Shown here one piece after another: positions 1 through 12,177 of a stretch of 64,000 nt of DNA; position 1 is the stretch's first letter; each line of letters begins with the position of its first letter. A program made the translations under genes and the position numbers. Source of the stretch: Nonomuraea montanisoli (GTDB lineage Bacteria; Actinomycetota; Actinomycetes; Streptosporangiales; Streptosporangiaceae); the NCBI RefSeq assembly GCF_013363975.1, contig NZ_JABWGN010000010.1:406715-470714 (forward strand), given 5' to 3'. Under the pieces are notes generated by a model, which searched no databases, had not been told where the DNA came from, and worked only from the letters and a program-made list of their open reading frames with translations.

Positions 1-53
1 TGGACAGGTTCTCTAACATCAACGCCGATCTGCGGAAGAGGGCGATTTCCGCC

Positions 54-3743
<3,690 letters not shown>

Positions 3744-3756
3744 TCGTTTCTTCTGG

Positions 3757-3787
3757 AACCCCCGCCGGCTCCGTGCCGGCGGGGGTT
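3757..3787 (+). terminator. rho-independent-type hairpin after kgd
   Basis: A 13-bp perfect inverted repeat (AACCCCCGCCGGC and its complement) with a 5-nt loop lies 14 bp after the kgd stop. It is followed by TTCG rather than a long T tract, as is common in high-GC actinobacteria. Confidence 0.8.
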
Positions 3788-3876
3788 TCGCCTTTCCGGC
3801 ACCCTGTCCTGACCGGGGCCGGACGCTTACTAGAGTGAGATGTCCCGGCAGCACAGCGAGGGAGAGACGGAGCACG

Positions 3877-4053
3877 ATGTACTTCACCGACCGGGGGATC
3901 GAGGAGCTCGTCGACAGGCGCGGCGAGGAGGAGGTCAGCCTCCTCTGGCTGGGTGAGCGGCTGCGCGAGTTCGTGGACCTCAACCCCGAGTTCGAGGTCC
4001 CGGTCGAGCGGCTGGCCACCTGGCTGGCGCGTCTCGACGACGAGGACGAGTGA
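3877..4053 (+). CDS. small DUF6104-type protein
   Basis: A 58-residue acidic protein of unknown function beginning MYFTDRGIEELVDRRGEEEV. I recognise it as the short DUF6104-like family found downstream of kgd-type genes in actinobacteria; this is from memory, not from a search. The frame is open from 3835, but the ATG at 3877 has a GGAG-type ribosome site about 10 bases upstream and gives the usual N-terminus. No signal peptide or membrane segment is visible. It sits alone between the kgd terminator and the DUF4097/PadR operon. Confidence 0.75.
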   Translation: MYFTDRGIEELVDRRGEEEVSLLWLGERLREFVDLNPEFEVPVERLATWLARLDDEDE

Positions 4054-4181
4054 CGGCGGCAGGACCAGGCTGCTTTCCCGCACCGGCCCGGCACACGTAA
4101 ACGCGATACATCTTGAGTTTCCGCGAGACGCGACATATCGTGTCTTAGGGGAACAGTGTGCCGCCAGGAAGGGTGGGGACC

Positions 4182-4982
4182 ATGCAGCAGTGGACCATCG
4201 ACGACCCCGGACAACTGACGTTCGGGCCGGTGAGATCGCTTGACGTGCGGATCGTGTCGGGCCGGCTCGCCGTGCTCGCCAGCGACGGCCCGCCCGTCCT
4301 GGAGGTCACCGAGATCGTCGGCTCGCCGCTGATCGTGACGTACGACGAGGAGGCCGGCGAGCTGTCGGTCGCCTACAAGGACCTCACCTGGGACGGCATG
4401 ACGAACTGGCTGCGCAAGAGCCGGCGCCACACCGTCGCCACGCTGACCGTGCCGAAGGACTGCCAGGTCAAGGCCGGCGTGGTCACCGCCTCCGCGGTCA
4501 TCGCCGGGTTCGAGAACCTCACCTCGGTCAAGAGCGCCTCCGGCGACGTCGTGCTCGACGGCGTGAGCGGCGAGGTGAGCGCCGGCACCGTGTCCGGCCA
4601 GGTCGAGAGCCGGGCGATGGTAGGCGACCTGTCGTTCAACAGCGTCTCCGGCGACCTGACCGTCGCCCACGGGGTGCCGCGCCGGCTGCGCGCCAACAGC
4701 GTGTCGGGACGCATCACCGCCGACCTGGAGCTGCGGCCCACGGGTCACGTGACGCTCACCAGCGTCTCGGGTGACATCCTGGTCAGGCTGCCCGAGGACG
4801 TGGAGGCGGACGTGACGATCCGGTCCACCTCCGGCCGGCTGGTCAGCACGTTCGAGAAACTGTCCAACGAGAGCCTGCCCGGCGCGAAGTCGCTGTCGGG
4901 ACGGCTCGGCGGCGGCATGGCCTCGCTGTCGGCGACGACGGTCTCCGGCGAGGTCGCGCTGCTCAAGGGGGAGAAGGAATGA
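4182..4982 (+). CDS. DUF4097 beta-strand repeat protein
   Basis: A 266-residue soluble protein whose middle and end consist of repeated strand-turn units of the type SVSGDxxV / SVSGRIT / STSGRL, the signature of DUF4097 (adhesin-like 'toast-rack' fold). The ATG at 4182 follows AGGAAGG; a GTG 24 bases earlier is less well placed. There is no signal peptide, so it is probably cytoplasmic, unlike the second DUF4097 protein in this window (36478-37251), which is membrane-anchored. Its stop overlaps the start of the PadR regulator by four bases (ATGA), so the two are translationally coupled. Molecular function is unknown. By context it may report or modulate an envelope or stress state controlled by the PadR protein; that is inference. 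Confidence 0.85.
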   Translation: MQQWTIDDPGQLTFGPVRSLDVRIVSGRLAVLASDGPPVLEVTEIVGSPLIVTYDEEAGELSVAYKDLTWDGMTNWLRKSRRHTVATLTVPKDCQVKAGVVTASAVIAGFENLTSVKSASGDVVLDGVSGEVSAGTVSGQVESRAMVGDLSFNSVSGDLTVAHGVPRRLRANSVSGRITADLELRPTGHVTLTSVSGDILVRLPEDVEADVTIRSTSGRLVSTFEKLSNESLPGAKSLSGRLGGGMASLSATTVSGEVALLKGEKE

Positions 4983-5716
4983 GCCCTGTCTTCGGTCACG
5001 GCCGCCTGCGGCTGTACCTGCTGAAGCTGCTGGACGAGAGCCCGCGCCACGGCTACGAGGTGATCCGGCTGCTCCAGGACCGTTTCCTCGGCGTCTACTC
5101 GCCCTCCCCCGGCACCATCTACCCGCGCCTGGCCCGCCTGGAGGAGGAGGGGCTGGTCACGCACGAGGTGGTCGACGGCAAGAAGGTGTTCTCGATCACC
5201 GACAAGGGCCGCGAGGAGCTGAACGACCGCCTCGACGAGCTCGACGACCTTGAGCAGGAGATCTCCGCCTCCGTGCGCGACATCGCGCGGGAGGTCAAGG
5301 AGGACGTGCGCGACACGGTCAAGTCGCTGCGCGAGGAGCTGACCCGGATGGCCAAGGACGTGCGCGTCGGCTCCGCTGACGACCTCCGCCGTACGCGCGA
5401 CCGGCAGAAGGCCGACTTCCAGCGGCTCAAGCGGGAGCAGAAGCGGCAGTGGACGGAGCACGCCGAGCACTGGCAGGGCGAGAGCCAGCGGCTGACGTCC
5501 GAGTGGCGGCGCATCTGGGCCGAGGTGTGGTCGTCGCTGGGCGGCGCGCCGGGCTCGCGGGCCGACCTCGACGCCGAGCTGGGCGGCATGCTGGCCGACT
5601 TCGTGGCCCAGGTACGCGAGGAGGCGTCCGGGACGAGGCTGGACCGCGAGCGGCTGGAGCAGGTGCGCGCGACGCTCGACGAGGCGTCCGGCCGCATCCG
5701 CGACACGCTCCGCTGA
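4979..5716 (+). CDS. PadR-family transcriptional regulator
   Basis: A 245-residue regulator. Residues 1-85 form a PadR winged helix, including LLKLLDESPRHGYEVIRLLQ and PSPGTIYPRLARLEEEGLV. The rest is a long charged, predicted helical or coiled-coil region rich in Glu, Arg and Asp, much longer than the usual C-terminal dimerisation helix. The start overlaps the DUF4097 gene by ATGA. Such proteins usually repress their own operon and respond to small ligands. The last bases of the gene, including its stop, are repeated downstream (see the repeat at 5702). Confidence 0.88.
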   Translation: MSPVFGHGRLRLYLLKLLDESPRHGYEVIRLLQDRFLGVYSPSPGTIYPRLARLEEEGLVTHEVVDGKKVFSITDKGREELNDRLDELDDLEQEISASVRDIAREVKEDVRDTVKSLREELTRMAKDVRVGSADDLRRTRDRQKADFQRLKREQKRQWTEHAEHWQGESQRLTSEWRRIWAEVWSSLGGAPGSRADLDAELGGMLADFVAQVREEASGTRLDRERLEQVRATLDEASGRIRDTLR

Positions 5717-5760
5717 CATTCGGACACGCTCGCCGACGTTCGGACACGCTCCGCTGACGA
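5702..5760. repeat. about 21-bp tandem repeat of the padR 3' end
   Basis: Three near-copies of GACACGCTCCGCTGACATTCG, starting at about 5702, 5723 and 5743. The first is the end of the padR-like gene with its TGA stop; the others lie downstream. The middle copy is one base shorter and lacks the TGA. Confidence 0.8.
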
Positions 5761-5824
5761 TCAGGAACGGCGGGCAACGCGGCCCTGCGGGGTCAGGAAC
5801 GGCGGGCGGCGCGGCGGGCTCGGC
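5761..5824. repeat. 32-bp direct duplication of the MpaB-like gene 3' end
   Basis: TCAGGAACGGCGGGC at 5761 recurs at 5793, where it is the complement of the last codons and stop of the minus-strand MpaB-like gene. About 20 of the first 22 bases match. The copy at 5761 lies outside the gene. Confidence 0.75.
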
Positions 5825-6620
5825 AGGCGAGCGGCATGTACCGCAGCCGCTCCGGCAGCCGTGGCGTGATCGCGGCCACCGCCCGGCCGAGGTGACGCAG
5901 CCGCCGCTCGTCGCGCACCGACCAGCGCAGCCCCAGCCTCCCCCGTACGGCCGGCGGCAGCGTCCCCACCGTGACGAACCAGGCGAACTCCCCCCACCCG
6001 ACGCCCACCGGCGCCCACAGGTGGCGCAGCGGCGCGGGCAGTGCCGGAGGCGGCGGCGTCGACCGCAGCAGGGCCAGCACCTCGAACGCGGTCGGATGCG
6101 CCTCCAGCCGCCCGGTCACCATGCCGTCGAAGTACCGCCAGAACGCCTCGACGTCCGGGGGCATCTCCCGCTCGGGCACGCGCAGGATGCCGCCGATCCG
6201 CCGCGCCTCCGCGTACAGCCTGCGCTCGCCGTCCGGGCCGTACGGCACCCCGAAGAGGCGGTTGAGCGTGACGTACCGCTCGAACAGCGACAGGTGGACC
6301 CATGCCCACGCCTCCCCGCTCAGCGCGTGGTAGGCGCGGCCCCGCTCGTCCACCGCGGTGAAGCGCCGGTGCAGCTCGCGCAGCCGCGCCCCCTCAACGG
6401 GACCGGCTTCTCCCCCGTACACCCAGGTCTGGGCGGAGGCGAGGGTGCGGACGAGCCTGCCCCACGGATCGTCGCGGAAGTCCGAGTGCCGCGCCACGGC
6501 GGCGCCGACGGCGGGGTGCATGGTCTGCAGGACCAGCGCGCTGCCGCCCACGAGGAGGTTGCGGTACTCACCCGCGGTCTCCCAGTGCAGCGAGCCCGGC
6601 CCGAGGGGTTCGACGGTCAT
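5793..6620 (-). CDS. MpaB-family oxygenase (DUF2236)
   Basis: A 275-residue protein of the DUF2236/MpaB family, the group that includes latex-clearing (rubber) oxygenases and fungal MpaB. Family landmarks are LLVGGSALVLQTMHPAVGAAV near residue 25, HSDFRDDPWGRLVRT near 47, and GEAWAWVHLSLFERYV in the middle. The family is heme-associated and oxidative, but substrates of most actinobacterial members are unknown. There is no secretion signal. The ATG at 6620 is the only reasonable start and gives the family N-terminus. The gene stands alone between padR and a zinc-type oxidoreductase on the same strand (88 bp away). Function beyond the family name is not claimed. Confidence 0.82.
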   Translation of the reverse strand: MTVEPLGPGSLHWETAGEYRNLLVGGSALVLQTMHPAVGAAVARHSDFRDDPWGRLVRTLASAQTWVYGGEAGPVEGARLRELHRRFTAVDERGRAYHALSGEAWAWVHLSLFERYVTLNRLFGVPYGPDGERRLYAEARRIGGILRVPEREMPPDVEAFWRYFDGMVTGRLEAHPTAFEVLALLRSTPPPPALPAPLRHLWAPVGVGWGEFAWFVTVGTLPPAVRGRLGLRWSVRDERRLRHLGRAVAAITPRLPERLRYMPLACRARRAARRS

Positions 6621-6707
6621 GGCGACGCCTCCCGGCCGAATGGGGCCTTCTCCCCCTTCGTACCCCTCGGACGGGAGCCTGCCTCACGCCGCCCGGAGAA
6701 AGGCGCG

Positions 6708-7664
6708 TCAGGCCGTGAAGACGATCTTGCCGAACACGTCGCCCTCGGCCAGCGCGGCGAACCCGTCACGGGCCTCGGTCAGCGGCAGCGTCCGGTCGAT
6801 GACCGGACGGACCCCCGTCTGCTCCAGGAAGACCGCCAGGCGGCCGAGCTGGTCGCGGGTGCCCATGGTGGAGCCCACCACCGAGAGCTGGAGGAAGAAG
6901 ACGCGGTTGAGGTCGGCGGGCGGCACGGCGCCGCTGGTCGCGCCCGACACCACGATCCGGCCGCCCGGCTTGAGCGACTTCAGCGAATGGTCCCAGGTGG
7001 CCTGGCCGACGGTCTCCATCACCGCGTCCACCCGCTCGGGCAGCCGCGCGCCCGTCTCGAAGACCTGGTCCGCCCCCAGCTCCAGGGCGCGTTCCCGCTT
7101 GTCCGCCGAGCGGCTGGTGGCCCAGACGCGGTACCCCCCGGCCCGGCCGAGCGCGATCAGCGCGGTCGCGACGCCGCCGCCGGCCCCCTGGACGAGCACC
7201 GTCGAGCCCGGCTGGAGCTCCGCCTTGTCGAACAGCATCCGGTAGGCGGTCAGCCACGCCGTGGGCAGGCACGCGGCCTGCTCGAAGGTGAGCGCGGCCG
7301 GCTTGGGCACGAGGTTGCGGCGCGGCACGGCGACGCGCTCGGCGAAGGTGCCGTCGTGGAGCTCCGACAGCAGGGAGCGCTTCGGGTCGAGCGTCTCGTC
7401 GGCGCCCGCGCCGATCACCGCGTGGACGATGACCTCGTTGCCGTCCTCGTCCACACCGGCGGCGTCGCAGCCGAGCACGATCGGCAGCCGGTCCTGGCGG
7501 ATGCCGACGCCCTTGAGCGTCCACAGGTCGTGGTGGTTGAGCGCGGCGGCCCGCACGGTGACGGTGGTCCAGCCGTCCGGGGTCGCGGGCTCCGGCCGCT
7601 CGCCGAGCGTCAGCCCGGCCAGCGGATTGTCGGGATCGGTCTGTGTGGCGGTTACGGCGAACAT
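6708..7664 (-). CDS. zinc-type alcohol dehydrogenase / quinone oxidoreductase (MDR superfamily)
   Basis: A 318-residue medium-chain reductase/dehydrogenase. The N-terminal GroES-like fold contains ALNHHDLWTLKGV and LGCDAAGVV-like segments. The Rossmann domain has the nucleotide motif VQGAGGGVATALIALGRAGG near residue 160. The cluster of cysteines that binds structural zinc in classical alcohol dehydrogenases is absent, which favours a quinone- or enone-reductase-like activity with NADPH. A Met at 7664 starts the family-typical N-terminus. It lies 9 bp downstream of the stop-proximal side of the next gene (7674-8630), so they may be cotranscribed. Substrate is unknown. Confidence 0.88.
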   Translation of the reverse strand: MFAVTATQTDPDNPLAGLTLGERPEPATPDGWTTVTVRAAALNHHDLWTLKGVGIRQDRLPIVLGCDAAGVDEDGNEVIVHAVIGAGADETLDPKRSLLSELHDGTFAERVAVPRRNLVPKPAALTFEQAACLPTAWLTAYRMLFDKAELQPGSTVLVQGAGGGVATALIALGRAGGYRVWATSRSADKRERALELGADQVFETGARLPERVDAVMETVGQATWDHSLKSLKPGGRIVVSGATSGAVPPADLNRVFFLQLSVVGSTMGTRDQLGRLAVFLEQTGVRPVIDRTLPLTEARDGFAALAEGDVFGKIVFTA

Positions 7665-7673
7665 GGCCGCACC

Positions 7674-8630
7674 CTACTTCAGCGTGATCCGGATCTCCTT
7701 GACCGCCCGCTCGACGAACGCGGGCGAGCCGGAGGCGGCGATCTGCACCCCGCCCCGGCAGGCGGTGCGCGACGGCCGGCCGCGGCGGTCGATCATCATG
7801 GGCGCCGGTGACACCTCGTCGCACCCCGGCACCGGGATGAGTCCCACGACGTCGCCGGCCACGCCGCCGAACCAGAGCTGCGGCCCGACCGGGTCGCCCT
7901 GCACGGTCTCGCCCGGCCTGGCCAGGCGGACCGGGTCCGTGGCGGTCAGCACCAGGTAGCCGCCCTTGGTGACCCTGCCCCTGATGTGCCCGGCCACGGC
8001 CATGCGCTGCTCGAAGGTGAGTCCCTCGGGGCGGTCGTACAGCGCGAGGCGCCAGTCGCCGAACGCGAACAGCAGCACCTGCCCGTACGAGCCGCTGCCG
8101 GGCTGGCGCGGCCACAGCTCGACGTCCGGGGTGAGGCTGCGCAGGGGTCTGCCGCCCTTCGACACCTCGGCCTCGCCGCCGTACGGGGCGGACATGCGGC
8201 GGTACTGGCCGTCCACCCAGGCGCCCTGGAACGGCCGCGACCCGAGGGCGGCGAGCCCGAGCCGCGCCGGGTAGCGGACCTCGGCGGGGGTGCCGTCGGG
8301 GAAGACGACCCGGATGACCTCGTCGCCGCCCTTGGTCCTGGGCGTGGCGAACAGGACGTTGGGCGTGGTCTTCGTCGTGGTCATGGGGGCGGAGGAGGGA
8401 GTGGTCCCGTGTCCGGCGACGCCGGTCTCCGGCTCGGGGTCGCGGCCGGCGAGCAGGCCGGCGACCGGGATGGCGAGGAGCAGCGCGAGCACCACGACAC
8501 CGGTCCAGCGCCGGCGGCGGCTGTGCTGGCCGGCCTCGATGACGTCGAACTGATCGGCCACGGCGGTCCTCGTGTCGGGCGGGCTCTCGCCTTCGGCCCC
8601 AGTCCAGTCCAGGGGCGGGGTGCGGCGCAT
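7674..8630 (-). CDS. single-pass membrane protein of unknown function
   Basis: A 318-residue protein with about 45 cytoplasmic residues, a basic stretch (HSRRRRW), one membrane helix near residues 42-60 (TGVVVLALLLAIPVAGLLAG) and a large external domain preceded by a Thr/Ser-rich linker. The external part has no motif I recognise. It looks beta-rich and contains several Trp, Tyr and Asp-Gly turns. It probably forms a two-gene unit with the oxidoreductase that follows on the same strand. The start at 8630 is the first Met; nothing in the sequence decides between it and later starts. Confidence 0.7.
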   Translation of the reverse strand: MRRTPPLDWTGAEGESPPDTRTAVADQFDVIEAGQHSRRRRWTGVVVLALLLAIPVAGLLAGRDPEPETGVAGHGTTPSSAPMTTTKTTPNVLFATPRTKGGDEVIRVVFPDGTPAEVRYPARLGLAALGSRPFQGAWVDGQYRRMSAPYGGEAEVSKGGRPLRSLTPDVELWPRQPGSGSYGQVLLFAFGDWRLALYDRPEGLTFEQRMAVAGHIRGRVTKGGYLVLTATDPVRLARPGETVQGDPVGPQLWFGGVAGDVVGLIPVPGCDEVSPAPMMIDRRGRPSRTACRGGVQIAASGSPAFVERAVKEIRITLK

Positions 8631-8669
8631 TCACCTGATCGCCACATTGCCCTTCCCTCGCGGAGGCCC

Positions 8670-8804
8670 GGTCACCAGCCGGCCGCGTTCACCCGCCCGT
8701 CGGACGGGGCGCCCGGTCACCAGGTGGCCGTGTTCACCCGCCCGTCGGACGGGGCGCCCGGTCACCAGGTGGCCGTGTTCACCTGCCCGTCGGAGGCCAG
8801 CCGC
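8670..8804. repeat. 45-bp tandem repeat (3 copies) of the thiolase-like gene 3' end
   Basis: Copies begin with GGTCACCAG at 8670, 8715 and 8760, exactly 45 bp apart. The 8760 copy is the complement of the last codons and stop of the thiolase-like gene. The two outer copies lie downstream of the gene, and the 8715 copy matches almost perfectly. Confidence 0.9.
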
Positions 8805-10198
8805 ACCGTCTCGCCGACCAGCTCGCGCGCCTCCGCCTCCTCGATCAGGCCCGGCTCGTGGACGAGCGCGTGCGCCCGGCCGCCGCCGGGGAGGTCCACG
8901 ACGAGGACGCCCCGCTCGGCCGCCCCGTCGCGCCCGTGCGCCACGGTGTAGCCCGCGACGAGCGCCGGTCCCTCGTACCCGTCGACGATCGGGACCGGGT
9001 CGGCGGTGAAGACCGGGCTGCCGTCGCCGAGCGCGCCTCCCGGCTCGGTGGACCAGATCGCGTAGGCGTGCTTGGTCAGGTGCATGCCGACCGAGGTGAC
9101 CAGGCCGTGGCCGCCCCGCGCGCGCAGCAGCCCGGCCATGGCGGCGGTCGAGTGGAGGACGTAGTCGCTGGCCGGGCCGCCCGCGTACGGCAGCCCGCCG
9201 GTCACCGTGAGCCCGCGCGGGTCGAACGGATCGAGCCCGATCGCGTCGCACGCCTGCCGCAGGGCGACGGCGAAGCAGCTGTACACGTCGAGGGCCCGCA
9301 TGTCGCCGAGCCCGAGCCCGGCGCGGGCGAAGGCGACCCGCGCCGCCCGCGCGATCGCCCGGGACGAGCCGAGCGCGGGCCGCGCGGCCACTTCCCAGGT
9401 GTCCTCGGCGTACGCCCAGCCGCGCAGATGGATCCGCCGCTCCTCCGGGACGCCCAGCCGGTCGGCCAGCCCGGCGCTGACCAGCACCACCGCCGCGGCC
9501 TGGTCCACCTCCAGCACGGCCACGGTGTCGCGCGTGTACGGCCAGCCGACGAACCGGCCGCCCGTCAGCTCCTCGGGGGTGCGCGGGGCGCGACGCCAGG
9601 CGTACGGGTTGGCCGCGGCCACCTCGGTCATGGGGGCCATCATCCGGCCCCGGTCGGCCATCTCCTCCTCGACGGTCCAGCCGAGGGCCGCCCGCCGGGC
9701 CGTCTCCATGATCGCGTACGTGTGGACCGGCAGGAACAGCCCGTGCGCCAGCTCGGCGGGATGCGGCGGGCGCTCCCACCCGTAGGGCGGCTTGGGGACC
9801 GCCGGGTGGCTCCACGGCACGCGCTCGCCCGCCTTCCGGTAGGCGCGGCGGGTGGCGAGCGCCTCGGCGCCCACGACGAGGGCGCAGTCGAGGCCGCCCG
9901 CGGCGATCCGCGCGGCGGCCTCGCCGATGAGCAGTTGCGGCGCCGTGCCGCTGACCTTGGAGTACGCGCGGTGCCCGGGTACGGCGCCGAGCCGTTCGGC
10001 CAGGCGTCCGGCCGGATCGTCGTACTGCCAGGAGTCGGTGTGGACCACCTGGATCGAGCCGAGCCGCCCGGCGGGCAGCCGGGCGTCGTCGGCCGCGGCC
10101 CGCGCGACCGCCTCCCACAGGTCCAGCGGCTCGGGACCGGGCTGCTCACGGACGGTCAGCTGGGCAGCGCCGACGAGGCAGGGCGTGCGAGGGTCCAT
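8762..10198 (-). CDS. thiolase-like protein (acetyl-CoA acetyltransferase family)
   Basis: A 478-residue member of the thiolase superfamily. Seen are the CALVVGAEALATRR segment, a central ALDVYSCFAVALRQA region and the C-terminal VTGGLPYAGGPASDYVLHS stretch with a following SVGMHLTKHAYAIW block. At the place of the usual N-terminal nucleophilic Cys the sequence reads KVSGTAPQ, with no Cys. That is typical of thiolase-like proteins that are not classical thiolases and argues against simple thiolytic activity. The frame is open far upstream, but the ATG at 10198 (MDPRTPCLVGAAQ) gives the family N-terminus. It may act in lipid or CoA-thioester metabolism; no partner gene is adjacent. Confidence 0.83.
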   Translation of the reverse strand: MDPRTPCLVGAAQLTVREQPGPEPLDLWEAVARAAADDARLPAGRLGSIQVVHTDSWQYDDPAGRLAERLGAVPGHRAYSKVSGTAPQLLIGEAAARIAAGGLDCALVVGAEALATRRAYRKAGERVPWSHPAVPKPPYGWERPPHPAELAHGLFLPVHTYAIMETARRAALGWTVEEEMADRGRMMAPMTEVAAANPYAWRRAPRTPEELTGGRFVGWPYTRDTVAVLEVDQAAAVVLVSAGLADRLGVPEERRIHLRGWAYAEDTWEVAARPALGSSRAIARAARVAFARAGLGLGDMRALDVYSCFAVALRQACDAIGLDPFDPRGLTVTGGLPYAGGPASDYVLHSTAAMAGLLRARGGHGLVTSVGMHLTKHAYAIWSTEPGGALGDGSPVFTADPVPIVDGYEGPALVAGYTVAHGRDGAAERGVLVVDLPGGGRAHALVHEPGLIEEAEARELVGETVRLASDGQVNTATW

Positions 10199-10337
10199 GC
10201 CGCCATGAAAGCAGAACACGATTCGGTTCGCTTGTCGGTGAGCTCGCTCCAGGAAAGCGGCGGGGCGGCGGGGACCCCGGCTCGCGGCCGGGGCCCCCGA
10301 TGTGTTCCTGGGTTGGAGTGAGGCTGCGGCGCTGCGG

Positions 10338-10697
10338 TCAGAACTGGGAGACCGGCCCCATCGCCGCCTGCATCTGGCAGGGGTTCGAGAACGTGCGCTC
10401 GTAGCGGACCGGCCGGCCCGCCCAGACGCCGAGCGCCGAGACGCGCACCGGGTTGTACTCCATCGTGCAGACCGCGTCGGTCCGCGAGGGCAGCCGGGCG
10501 GGGTCGCCGCCGGCCCTTTCGAGAGCGACGCACGCGGGCTTGGGCGAGCGCTGCCTGCACGACAAGACGGAGCCCTTGTCGCCAACAACGATCACGAAAA
10601 CCTTCCGGTCCGTGTCGCGAGAGTGAGTCTCGGCCACGGCGGGCGTGGCGGCGAATGCCGTACAGGAAAGCACGGCGAGACAGAGAAGTCGACGCAT
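10338..10697 (-). CDS. secreted subtilisin inhibitor-like protein (SSI family, inhibitor I16)
   Basis: A 119-residue precursor. A signal peptide (MRRLLCLAVLSCTAFA then ATPAVA) is followed by a compact domain with the SSI pattern: a first Cys pair around LSC and PACVAL, the reactive-loop segment AVCTMEYNPV, then GVWAGRPVRYERTFSNPC and the terminal VSQF. By comparison with Streptomyces SSI, the P1 residue would be the Met of CTMEY and P1' Glu. SSI proteins are dimeric, extracellular, tight-binding inhibitors of serine proteases. The ATG at 10697 is chosen because it starts the signal peptide. The gene is divergent from, and only about 200 bp away from, an array of five secreted trypsin-like proteins, a suggestive target set. 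Confidence 0.88.
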   Translation of the reverse strand: MRRLLCLAVLSCTAFAATPAVAETHSRDTDRKVFVIVVGDKGSVLSCRQRSPKPACVALERAGGDPARLPSRTDAVCTMEYNPVRVSALGVWAGRPVRYERTFSNPCQMQAAMGPVSQF

Positions 10698-10895
10698 GCT
10701 CGCAGCCTGCCTCGGCCCCTGACCTGCGGCAACGACCGACACGTGGGAGCAGTCTCACCTATCCGGACAGCCTGCTTGACACCATCCTTATGGGACACAA
10801 GTCACGCTTGATCAGATAACGAATCTCTATCCGAGCTGCAATACAGTGAGTTGATCTGGAAAAATCCACCTTTACACCCCAAGGAAGGCATTTCC

Positions 10896-11978
10896 ATGAT
10901 CCCCCCGGTCCGGCGACTGGCAGCCGTCGCGCTCAGCGCGCTGCTCGCGCTGCCCGCGCTCGGGGGAACGGCGTCCGCGGGGGCCGAGAGCTGGATCTAC
11001 TCGGTGACACTCGCCAAGACCGCCGCGGACGTCCAGAAGGTCGCCGCGACCTGGAAGCCGGACGTCCTCAAGCACGCCGACAGCTACAGCCCCGCGACGC
11101 CGGGCTCGCAGTCCTCCACGAGCGCGGGCGCCACCGCCGTGCCCAGCAGCGAGCAGATCACCCCGGCCAAGAAGGTCAAGGTCCCGCTCAGCGTCTCGCC
11201 GGAGCTGCCGGAGAAGGGCACGACCGCCCGGACCATGGGCAAGGTGTACTTCCGGTTCGGGGCCAAGGAGTACTGGTGCTCGGCCAGCGCGGTGGCCGCC
11301 AAGAACCGCAGCGTCGTCGCCACCGCCGCGCACTGCGCCTACGACGCCCGCCAGGCCAAGCCCGCCGACTCCTGGATCTTCGTCCCGAACCCCGGCCCCA
11401 ACGGCGAGACGCCCGACGGCATCTACGTCGGCGCGGAGATCAGCATGCACGAGCACTGGCCCGGCCGGGGTGACTACGACTACGACTACGCGTTCGTGAC
11501 CGTGCACCGCGGCTTCACCTGGGCCACCGTGAGCGGCAAGCTCGTCATGAAAGACGTCGGCCGCCTCCAGGACAACGTCGGCGGCCAGGGCCTGGCCGTC
11601 GCCAAGGGCGTGGGCAACAGCGTCACCACCTTCGGCTACCCGGCCGGCCCGCAGCCCGACGGCACCCGGCCGTTCGACGGGCGCAAGCTCCTGTCGTGCA
11701 CGGGCAGCACCCGCTGGACCGTCGCCCCCAGCCGCGACCTGCAGTACGGCGTGCAGATCGAGCCGTGCAACTTCACCGCGGGCGCCAGCGGCGGTCCCTG
11801 GCTGATCGACTACCAGCCCGCGCAGGGCCTCGGCTCGCTGAACGGCATCAACAGCCTGACGTGGAACCGCGACGCCAAGGGCGGCTACGACGCCATGTCC
11901 ACCCCCAACTTCACCCTCGCCACCGGCGAGGTCTACCGGCACGCCGCGGCGGTCACCACCCCCGCAAATGTGACGTAA
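10896..11978 (+). CDS. secreted trypsin-like serine protease, triad complete
   Basis: A 360-residue secreted protein with a signal peptide (LAAVALSALLALPALGGTASAG), a pro-region of roughly 90 residues and a chymotrypsin-fold domain of the V8/glutamyl-endopeptidase-like type. The triad is readable: His in VATAAHCAYD, Asp in YDYDYAFVTV and Ser in TAGASGGPWL (AGC codon at 11787-11789). The ATG at 10896 follows a clear AAGGAAGG site. It is the first of five paralogues on this strand and the only one with the catalytic Ser. It also lacks the insert found after the Asp motif in the later copies. Divergent to the SSI-type inhibitor gene. Confidence 0.9.
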   Translation: MIPPVRRLAAVALSALLALPALGGTASAGAESWIYSVTLAKTAADVQKVAATWKPDVLKHADSYSPATPGSQSSTSAGATAVPSSEQITPAKKVKVPLSVSPELPEKGTTARTMGKVYFRFGAKEYWCSASAVAAKNRSVVATAAHCAYDARQAKPADSWIFVPNPGPNGETPDGIYVGAEISMHEHWPGRGDYDYDYAFVTVHRGFTWATVSGKLVMKDVGRLQDNVGGQGLAVAKGVGNSVTTFGYPAGPQPDGTRPFDGRKLLSCTGSTRWTVAPSRDLQYGVQIEPCNFTAGASGGPWLIDYQPAQGLGSLNGINSLTWNRDAKGGYDAMSTPNFTLATGEVYRHAAAVTTPANVT

Positions 11979-11984
11979 CTTACA
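11969..11984. promoter_or_regulatory. weak CRP-type palindrome upstream of second protease homologue
   Basis: TGTGA-N6-TTACA, one base off the CRP/GlxR consensus TGTGA-N6-TCACA. It overlaps the stop of the first protease gene, about 210 bp before the TTG of the next. Listed because the two following paralogues have perfect sites. Confidence 0.4.
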
Positions 11985-12177
11985 CGCTGCGTGGCAACCC
12001 CCACGATGATCAGCCAAGACGTGATCTCGAAAAGATCACGGCCGCCTCACCGGCGCCTGACATGATCTCCGCGAAATTCACAGGCACGAAGTCAGACCGA
12101 TAGGTTCCCGGCTGTCCGTCTGCTGCACCGAGGGATGTACGGAACCCCGGCAGCACAAGGCAAAGCCTGGAGTTACC

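Noticed and set aside
5892..7811. Long plus-strand frame opposite the MpaB-like and oxidoreductase genes
   Set aside because: It runs antisense to two well-supported genes and has no domain; such shadow frames are expected in GC-rich DNA.
10744..10759. CRP-like TGGGA-N6-TCACC between the SSI and first protease genes
   Set aside because: Two mismatches to consensus, too weak to claim.
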